From assembly GCF_016595495.1 (NCBI RefSeq), contig NZ_JAENIM010000039.1, forward strand, positions 166,609 to 230,608: 64,000 nt of DNA. The letters run 5' to 3'. This document shows, piece by piece, positions 44,130 through 51,700 of the stretch. Under the pieces are notes generated by a model that was not told the DNA's origin, searched no databases, and saw only the letters and a program-made list of their open reading frames with translations. The stretch is from Persicirhabdus sediminis (lineage in GTDB: Bacteria > Verrucomicrobiota > Verrucomicrobiia > Verrucomicrobiales > Akkermansiaceae). Numbering within the stretch: the first letter of the stretch is position 1; each line of letters opens with the position of its first letter. The translations under genes and the position numbers were made by a program.

Positions 44130-44973
44130 TGATGGCGATATAGCCTGATTTCTCAATGAAAGCAGCGCCACTTGGGCTGAAGATAAATTGAATGAAATCA
44201 GCTGTGATTCCGCTTGGTTCCCCTTGGGTGTTCATGAATAACTTGCGGGTAATCGGGTATTCACCTGATAGACAAGCCTCGTTGCTAGGTGTGACGCCAT
44301 CCAGTTGAGGTGCAGAAACGGAGTCGTCGATGAAGCCGATGCTGCTGTAGCCGATGGCTGCAGGATCATTGGCAATACTAGTTTTCATAGCGCCGTTAGA
44401 TGGTACGACGTTGGCTGATTTGGCGATGGGAGTCTGTTTGAGCAGCTTTTTGAAAAACACTGCACGGGTGCCGCTAGCTTCATCGCGGGTATAAAGGCTG
44501 ATAGGGTTTTCGACGCCACCTAGTTGCTCCCAGTTGGTGATTTTGCCTGAGTAAATATCAATGACTTGCTGTTGAGTTAGGCTGGCGACTGGATTGGTTG
44601 GATTGAGGATGATCGCTACGCCGTCGACTGCAAATGCGTGAGAGATGAGTCCGCGGCTAGCTTCGCTTTCTTTAAGTGGGCGGCCAGTATTGCCAATCTG
44701 TACGAGCCCTTCGGCCACTTGTTGGGCGCCTACTCCTGAGCCGCCACCTGCGATGGTAATTTTGATTTGCGGGTTAAACTGCATGATCTCCTTGGCGGCT
44801 GCTTTCATCACGGGAATGTGAGCTGTGCCGCCGGCGATATCTAATTTGCCTGACTGATCAGCAAAGACTTTGAGTTCCGCCGAAGCGTTTTCGTTTTGTT
44901 TGCTTGAGCTGTCAGAACATGAGCTCAGGGCTGATAGGCAGATGACTGATCCGAGAAGAAGAGTGGATTTCAT
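44116..44973 (-). CDS. pstS: Phosphate-binding lipoprotein PstS
   Basis: A 285-residue periplasmic binding protein. The lipoprotein signal ends ALSSCS, with Cys19 as the lipid-bearing residue. Phosphate-binding segments are AGGGSGVGAQQVAEG, then IYSGKITNWEQLGG, and YTRDEASGTRAVF, all characteristic of PstS. First gene of the pst operon. The upstream region has a TATAAG box but a weak -35, as at activator-dependent phosphate promoters. Confidence 0.93.
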   Translation of the reverse strand: MKSTLLLGSVICLSALSSCSDSSSKQNENASAELKVFADQSGKLDIAGGTAHIPVMKAAAKEIMQFNPQIKITIAGGGSGVGAQQVAEGLVQIGNTGRPLKESEASRGLISHAFAVDGVAIILNPTNPVASLTQQQVIDIYSGKITNWEQLGGVENPISLYTRDEASGTRAVFFKKLLKQTPIAKSANVVPSNGAMKTSIANDPAAIGYSSIGFIDDSVSAPQLDGVTPSNEACLSGEYPITRKLFMNTQGEPSGITADFIQFIFSPSGAAFIEKSGYIAINAPE

Positions 44974-45010
44974 TCAGCTAACTAGCGGAAAGTGTCTTGT
45001 TAGCGCTACC

Positions 45011-45038
45011 CTTATAAGACTATTTGTTGGGTGGATAT
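45011..45038 (-). promoter_or_regulatory. Candidate pstS promoter with weak -35
   Basis: On the minus strand TATAAG (45016-45011) matches the -10 consensus in 5 of 6 positions and would start transcription about 30 nt before pstS. No good -35 lies at the right spacing, and I could not make out a clear Pho box, so control by phosphate is inferred from the operon only. Confidence 0.3.
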
Positions 45039-45074
45039 TGAGCCTTTGCTAGTAACTAGCTGATTTCTAGTAAC

Positions 45075-45112
45075 AAAAAAAAAGAATGGTGCCAGCTGGT
45101 GGCACCATTCTT
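45075..45112 (-). terminator. Rho-independent terminator of the HtrA operon
   Basis: A 12-bp stem, AAGAATGGTGCC (45082-45093) with GGCACCATTCTT (45101-45112), has a 7-nt loop. On the minus strand it is followed by a run of T (45075-45083). Confidence 0.92.
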
Positions 45113-45137
45113 AATCATTCGATTGATAGAAGGTTGT

Positions 45138-46628
45138 TTAGAAGCGTGAGAGCTTAGGGATGCCGCGCTGAATTAGTTGGGCGTCAACTTCATCAGAATA
45201 GCTAGCGTCTAGATAGATAGTTTCAGGTCTACCGCCGAGGAATTCTATCGTGTGGATGCCGTCACTATCAGGTTTTTGAAATGCTTCAGCCAGTGATTTG
45301 AGGTCAGCAATTTTTACCCCATTGACCTTGTTGACGATGAGGTTGCGCAGGCTTTCGTAGCCAGTTGTCGCCGGTGTTGGGATTGTAGCTGATAGAATGA
45401 CGATGCGATTGCGGTTTTCTTCGTAATCTTCCGGTGAATCTAGAGCGTCTAGCAAGTCGATAGGTGCTTTGTTTTGCCAATCTTTACCAAAGCCAGACAG
45501 GTAGCCTTGGGTGAGTTCTTGGAAAATGAATCCACCTTTGACGAGGTAGTTAGGCGCTTCGCCAAATGTTTCTCGTGGAATGAGCCTTTCGCTAGCCATT
45601 TTCAATTTGGCATCAACTTGCATCGGCTTGCCGTCGCGCATGATGTCGATCTTGATGGTGTCGCCAATTTTGTTTGATCCGCGGATCAGGTGGCTCCAGT
45701 ACAGCTGGCCGTAGGTATCATCTTGATAGTATCCGCGGCGGCCAATTTGGTGGCCATTGATAGCGGTGATGACATCGTTCTTTTGCAGGCCTGCATTTTC
45801 AGCTGCGCTCCCTTTGAGGATGCGTGAGATGTAGAGGCCGCCGGCGTCGTCAGGAAGTTTGAGCCATTTGCGGAAGCTCGGGTCTACAGTTAGGTTGGCG
45901 GCGATACCGAGTGATGGGAAGCCGAGGTACTCGCCATCAGCTGCATCTTCGAGGAATGATTTGACGATCTCGGGCGCAATGACGTCGACGATTTGGTCTT
46001 TTGAGTTGTAGCTAGTGAGAATGCCTAGCAGTTTTCCTTCGCGTACCACGGGTAGTGAGAAGCTGCTAGATGCGCTTTGCATGGACGCCTTGGCTTCGTA
46101 GGTTAGAAAATACCCGCCCGGGGCGAAGCTTGAGACGATGTCGACTGATTGCACGTTTCCTTTGGTGATGAGAGGCATGCCATTGTCTTCAACTTGCCAG
46201 ATTTCTAGCTGGTCGCCAATTTTAGCAGGTCCGTTAGTTTGTAGTGGCACGAGGTCGGCGGTGAATGATTCAGCTTCACTTCCCTCAGCTTCTAGCAGGG
46301 CTAAGTTAGCTTGATAGTCGACTGCGACTACCTTGGCTGGTACGGTGCGGGTGCCGTCGATGCTTTCCAGCTCGATGTTGACGGCGTCAGCAGCTAGCTC
46401 TGCAGTGGTTAGGATTTGTTTGCCATCGAGCACGGCGCCGAGTGCGCGAGTGGTAGACGGGGCATTTTTATCCCACGGCTGCCAGTTGTTATAGGTTTGG
46501 CTGGTGGAGTTGATGCGGATGACGGATTTCTCAGGGCTTTGTGCGCTGAGGCTCAGCGTGCTGGCGACCATAGAGATGGTGAGCGCGCTGCACAGTGTTG
46601 ACTTGGTGATGATAGAGAAAATTTTCAT
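45138..46628 (-). CDS. HtrA-like protein without catalytic triad (pseudo-protease) with PDZ domain
   Basis: A 496-residue secreted protein starting at ATG 46628 (MKIFSIITKSTLCSALTISM, signal peptide). It aligns along its length with the HtrA protease encoded just upstream. The active-site blocks are changed: ILTTAELAADA where the partner has ILTNAHVVSNA (His to Glu77), YQANLALLEA where it has HDCDLALLEL (Asp to Asn108), and SSSFSLPVV where it has GNSGGPVL (Ser to Phe190). The PDZ domain around 245-340 is intact (GGLYISRILKGSAAENAGLQ, NDVITAINGHQIG), followed by a second PDZ-like C-terminal region. It is likely a regulatory or scaffolding partner of the active protease. Confidence 0.85.
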   Translation of the reverse strand: MKIFSIITKSTLCSALTISMVASTLSLSAQSPEKSVIRINSTSQTYNNWQPWDKNAPSTTRALGAVLDGKQILTTAELAADAVNIELESIDGTRTVPAKVVAVDYQANLALLEAEGSEAESFTADLVPLQTNGPAKIGDQLEIWQVEDNGMPLITKGNVQSVDIVSSFAPGGYFLTYEAKASMQSASSSFSLPVVREGKLLGILTSYNSKDQIVDVIAPEIVKSFLEDAADGEYLGFPSLGIAANLTVDPSFRKWLKLPDDAGGLYISRILKGSAAENAGLQKNDVITAINGHQIGRRGYYQDDTYGQLYWSHLIRGSNKIGDTIKIDIMRDGKPMQVDAKLKMASERLIPRETFGEAPNYLVKGGFIFQELTQGYLSGFGKDWQNKAPIDLLDALDSPEDYEENRNRIVILSATIPTPATTGYESLRNLIVNKVNGVKIADLKSLAEAFQKPDSDGIHTIEFLGGRPETIYLDASYSDEVDAQLIQRGIPKLSRF

Positions 46629-46667
46629 AATAAAATACGAACGCAAAAGTTATGTAGCTCAGCTGGA

Positions 46668-48179
46668 TTAGTGTTTGAGGTTGTGTGATTTGCTCACGCC
46701 GTAGCGGGTGAGTGTGCGCTGGCTGGCTTCAGCTGCCTCATCTCCGGGGATGATGATGGGGCGCGGGTTGCCTTCACATTTGATGATGAAAAACTCGGGC
46801 ATTTCAGCTGGGTGTAGTAGCTGGTGCGCGTGCTCGATGTCTCTAACTTTCTCGCCATTGATGCTTTCTACCGCGAGGCCTGCATGGCTGCCGAGGTGGG
46901 CATTGATAGGGTCGTTGAGGATTCTTGTTAGCACGACGATGTCCTTGCGCTCTTTGAAGATCGCTTCGTCGATGTAGCGCGCGTAGAGGCGGCGTAGGCG
47001 AGCGTTGCTAAATTTGCTAGCAGCATAGAGGTTCAGGTTGAGCGGCTGGAAAACGAGGCCTGAGAAGGTGGTGAAGAGCGGCTGTTGGTCGTAGGTCGCT
47101 GCATACATTCTCGCTGGTGGGAATGGTTTGAGCACGATGGTTTTTTCCATCGCTTGACCATTGCGCAGGATGCTTAGTTTGACTTCATCACCGTCGAATT
47201 TTCGTTCGGCAATTTCGTTGAGGTTTACTTTTTCACCGCTGATGAGGATGTTGCCAGCGCTGTCAACTTGGTTGCCGTCGATGGCAACGAGGATGTCGCC
47301 AACTTCGAGGATTCCCTCACATGAGCCATCTGGGGTGACGGCGGCAACAAGTACGCCTGGGTCATCCGCTTTGAGGTTAAATTTGCGGCGCATGGCTGGG
47401 TTGTGCAATGGGAAGTCAACGAGGCCGAGCTCGACGTAATGGTCGTAGCTGCCAGTTTTGATGTCGGTTAGGAATCGTTCGATGACTGGAGTGGGGATGA
47501 TGTAGCCAGTATTGTCAGCTGAGCGCAGGCCTTGAAAGGCGACGCCAACAACTTTGCCATCTTGTAGTACGGGGCCACCTGAGTTGCCTGGGTTGATGGC
47601 GGCGTCAATTTGGACGACGAGGTGTGAGTCTACCTGGCTGTGGCTGTACGGGCGGAAGTCGATACGGGAAACCACGCCACGGGTGATAGAAATGCGGTCA
47701 CCGCCGACTGGGTAGCCGATGACACGCACTTGGTCTTCGAGCTTGGGCATGTCGCCAATTTCTAGATGTTGGAGGTGAGCGAATGGTTTGAAATCTTCGA
47801 GCTCTAGCAGCGCGAGGTCACAATCGTGAGCGATGTATTTGATCTTAGCTGGATGTTTTCTAGCTGACCCGTGCATGGTGACGAGTAGTCGTCTGGCGTT
47901 AGAGACGACGTGGGCGTTAGTGAGGATTTGATTTTCGCCGATGATGAATCCTGTGCCGATGCCGCCAGAGAATCTTCCTGCGCTCCACGGTGTGGTGTAG
48001 TCGGGCACTTGGGTGGCGGCTTCGATTCTAACGACTGAGCTGTAGATGTTCTTTGGGTCGCTTTTGACGAGCGGCGTGATAGGTGCGTTAGGTTCGGCTG
48101 GTGGGGCGATAAGCTGAGCGACAAGCGGCGATGCGCTGAGTGTGAGAGCTGCAGCAATTTTGATGAAAATTTCTGACAT
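46668..48179 (-). CDS. HtrA/DegP-like serine protease with PDZ domains
   Basis: A 503-residue periplasmic protease with a signal peptide (MSEIFIKIAAALTLSASPLVAQ). The catalytic triad is His90 in LTNAHVV, Asp121 in HDCDLALL and Ser200 in GNSGGPV. A PDZ domain follows at about 265-345 (VGDILVAIDGNQVDSAG), with a second C-terminal PDZ-like region (LGSHAGLAVESINGEKV). It probably degrades or senses misfolded envelope proteins. Its gene precedes that of the inactive paralog by 39 bp, so the two are made together. Confidence 0.93.
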   Translation of the reverse strand: MSEIFIKIAAALTLSASPLVAQLIAPPAEPNAPITPLVKSDPKNIYSSVVRIEAATQVPDYTTPWSAGRFSGGIGTGFIIGENQILTNAHVVSNARRLLVTMHGSARKHPAKIKYIAHDCDLALLELEDFKPFAHLQHLEIGDMPKLEDQVRVIGYPVGGDRISITRGVVSRIDFRPYSHSQVDSHLVVQIDAAINPGNSGGPVLQDGKVVGVAFQGLRSADNTGYIIPTPVIERFLTDIKTGSYDHYVELGLVDFPLHNPAMRRKFNLKADDPGVLVAAVTPDGSCEGILEVGDILVAIDGNQVDSAGNILISGEKVNLNEIAERKFDGDEVKLSILRNGQAMEKTIVLKPFPPARMYAATYDQQPLFTTFSGLVFQPLNLNLYAASKFSNARLRRLYARYIDEAIFKERKDIVVLTRILNDPINAHLGSHAGLAVESINGEKVRDIEHAHQLLHPAEMPEFFIIKCEGNPRPIIIPGDEAAEASQRTLTRYGVSKSHNLKH

Positions 48180-48712
48180 AGACAGGATGAAGTTAGTTAG
48201 TTTGAGGTGTGATTAAAGGTTAAAAGTTGTTTTTGTTACCTGCGCTGTGATGCTTGTTAGTGATCGGTTTAGTTGCCTTGGAATAAGCTGTGGTGCAGAT
48301 ATTGTGGGGGAATTGCTTACGAATTCGGCTGGCTGGTGAATTTGTCAACTGAGAGAATGAGATGGCGGTGTTTTTGTAAACGAATACAAAGTGACGGATT
48401 TATCACGAGGTGGGGTAGCGGTTTTACTGTGGAAACAGGTGAAGATGGGTCTTGGTAGTTGTTTATGAATGAGTTGAGTTCAATCACTTGACTGTGCGTA
48501 GATTGATTAAAATTGACGGTATCATGTTTGTGCATGTAGGGGCTGCAAAAGTGTGCATATTTCCAGATCTCCATGTATTCGCGAGCGGAATTTATCGGTC
48601 AGATTGAGATGATTTGTACCATCTCGGCTTGACCGTGAACTGTTTAGCTGATCAAAGGAAGCCATCACTCATTGCCTATGAGCAAAATCGTGAGTGATAA
48701 ACCAAAGAGCAA
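48180..48712. other. 533-bp divergent regulatory gap
   Basis: It separates the divergent HtrA operon and the GH94-family gene, so it holds both promoters. No coding frame convinces. Structures seen are an 18-bp palindrome TTTGTA-AACGAA-TACAAA (48373-48390), a long imperfect hairpin (48596-48635) and ATCACTCA/TGAGTGAT (48664-48698). The -35-like TTGCCT (48672-48677) and GATAAA (48696-48701) could be the start of the plus-strand gene, but the match is weak. Confidence 0.45.
48596..48635 (+). promoter_or_regulatory. Long imperfect hairpin upstream of the GH94-family gene
   Basis: CGGTCA (48596-48601) pairs with TGACCG (48630-48635), and GAGATG (48606-48611) pairs with CATCTC (48620-48625). A 4x4 internal loop separates them and an 8-nt loop caps them. 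There is no T run, so it is not a simple terminator; it could be an operator or an RNA element about 80 bp before the start codon. Confidence 0.5.
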
Positions 48713-51700
48713 ATGAAAGTACTGAAATATGTATGGATGTTGGCGTTGCTGACTGTGGGCTGTTTACAGGCCGACACAGTCGCTTCGATTCACTTTGTAG
48801 AAGCTGCCCAGCGCGGCTCCTTCAATAGTGATGACAGAGCACAGGCGACGGTTGAATCTGTATTCAACGATGACTTACAGCGCGAAGTGCTGAAGGTTGG
48901 ATACACCATTGCTGGCGATGCATTCGCTGGTGTATGGAGTAAGGACTACCCTGAAGGGTTAACTCAAGATAGCAAAGACCGCTTCAATGCGCGTGTGGAT
49001 TCAGCTGACACTGAGCCAGCTAGTGTTCGCGCTAGTTTCGAGCTGAAGGGTACAAGCGGTATACAACTCGTAGACGCTAAGATCGGCGAAGACGTAGCTG
49101 CGGCTATCGACTGGGCATTGATCGGCGAGCTCGAAGAAGTCGTCCTCTTGATCCATCGTGTAGGTGAGTCTGAAGAGACTGCCGGCACATTGCAGGTGGA
49201 TGTGTTCTTCGATTCCCTGTCTCCTATGGAGAAAATGATGCAAAGCCGTCTGTTCCAGATGGGTACTGTATTGGCTGCCTCACTGTTGGCGCTGGTACTG
49301 GCATTCATTCCTTCACTTAAGCTGAAGGGCATCGCACGCGACATCACTATGGGTGTGGCGACGACTCTTTTGGTTGCTGTGATTTTTGCAATCTACCGCG
49401 AAGCTTGTCAGCCAATGTACTTGGCGCTTGCAGGTGCTGCGATTGCGACTCTTTACAAACTGGCTCTGGCTGGTAAGTCACTGACACTCGGCGAGGCATT
49501 CCGCGCTGCTGCTGTGACTGGTTTCTTTGCGGTTGCTTCTACAACCTCTCAGCTTTGGGTAGCTCCAGCATCACTCGGCGGATTCTTCGTTCTGAGTAAA
49601 TTTGGCGCAGCATTGTTTGCAGCCATTTTCCACGTTGCTGGCATCTTCCGCATGTCTGTGTACAAGAAGCACATTGGCTGGATTGGTTCTATCGTTTGCG
49701 CGCTGGCTCCAGTTTCCTTCGGCCTCCTGCTTGCTGTTCAGACAGCTGATACTATCTGGTTGCAGATGATTTATGTGCTTATTTTTGCACAATTTGTCAC
49801 CAACTCAGCTAACCTGGTAGCGCGTCAGAAATTCGTTCTCGACGGACGCATCCACGGTGTACTTGCACTTTTCTCAGCTGCTGTAGTAGTGGCGCCAATG
49901 ATTGCTGACTGGGGATCAGCTGGAATGAGCGATGCGCTCAACCCAGTGATTGCGGTTGTAGCAACTATGGTTTCACAAGCTCCACTTTGGGGTTTGGTAT
50001 TTGTTCTCACAGGAATGGCTGTCGACGCAATGCGCGGCGGTGCTCCTACCTTCGGCTCAGTATGGGCAACTGCTAAGAGCGGCGCGATTAAAGGTGCTGT
50101 CTTCAGTGGTGTGCTTATGGGTCTTCTGCAGATCGCTGCTCTCGTGGGCAAGACTGGTCTGGTCGGTAGCTCAATCAGCTTGGTTGTTCTTGGCCTCTTG
50201 GTTTTCCCACTGGCTAAAACTATCATCGAGACCTTCGACGGTTCTCAATCATTCTTCGGTCGTGCGCTGAATTCCTATAAAGACCCTGTGCTTTACGTAC
50301 GTGGTCTGGTTGTTGGTCTGGCATTTGCCATCGGCCTCAACATGGAACTTCCTACGCTTTGCACCAGCACACGCATTCTGTTTGGCGCAGGCTTTGGTTT
50401 TGCCGCCTTCGGTGGTGTGAGCATGGTTCGCGACATCCTCTACGGCTTCAAGTCATGGAGATACTACCTCGTAGAAGGCCTTCTTGGTGCCTTCATCGGT
50501 GCAGGCCTTGGCTTCTACTTTGATGCCTCACAGATGCCAATCATCGCTACTAAATTCCAGTTCTACACCAGCTTTGGCATGAACTTGGATGATGTTGTGA
50601 ATGCTTGTAATACTGTAACAACAGCTCGTCCTGACGAGTTCAACGCAATCATCAGTAACTGGGGTCAGGTTAAGCTGTTCTCTGGTGAAACTATTGGCGG
50701 CTCACGCATCCTCTTCAACGAAGCGCTCATGGGTGTTATCGGTTGGGGTATTGCTGCTCCATTGTTTGCGATCAACAAAGCTTTCCTTGCAGCGATCCTC
50801 AATAAGGACGCAGCTAGCATTAAGCGCATCTTCACTAAAGATGGTTTCGTAGAAATCACTGAAGGTACTGTACACGTTCTCCGTTGGGGTCTGTGGATGG
50901 CACCAATCATCTTCACATTCCTCCGCCCAATGGCTGAGCCAACTTGGTACAACCAAGATGGTCTGATCCGTACGGTATTCGCTACCGTGCATAGCTTCGG
51001 TGACGGATTTGGCGCGTGGAGCATCGGTGTATTCACTATGATCATCGGTTACTCATGGTTCCGTATCATCATCTTCCTCGACCACATGCTGCTGCGCGTA
51101 GCTACTCTGGTTAACTTGTCATTCCTCGGCATGGACAAGCTGGATGAAAAATGTGCGACATTCGTAGGCAAAGACGCCACTGCACGATTCATTCCTGAAG
51201 GTGTGAAGCGCTTCACTACTTGGGCACCATTGCTCATTCCATTCTACCTGCCAACTAAGCCAGCTGAAGTCTGGGAGCAAATCCTAGCTGACGGCACTGC
51301 AATGCAGGCTAACGCTCAAACATTCACTATCGACATGCTTGCTTACGCTATCGTCTTTGTAGTGGCTACCGCGATCTTCGCATTCTTCCGTAGCCGTTCT
51401 GACCGCAATGCGGCAACAGCTGAGAAGACATTCCGCCTCGCCAACAACGAGTACAGCGTTGAGCTGAAATCTACTGGTGAGATCAACTCCACACTTACAT
51501 CTAAGGGATACGGACTGACCCGCCCAGCATTTGAAAATGTTGAGCCAGCTGGTCGTGTGCTCTACGTAGTGGATGCAGATAAGAAAGAAGGGTGGCCAGT
51601 TCTGGGTAACTTCCCAGAAGAGCTGTTCAAGCAATCTGACTACAGCCAAGACGGCGACGTGATCACCGCAGTGAACGAGCAGAACGATGTTCGCACTACT

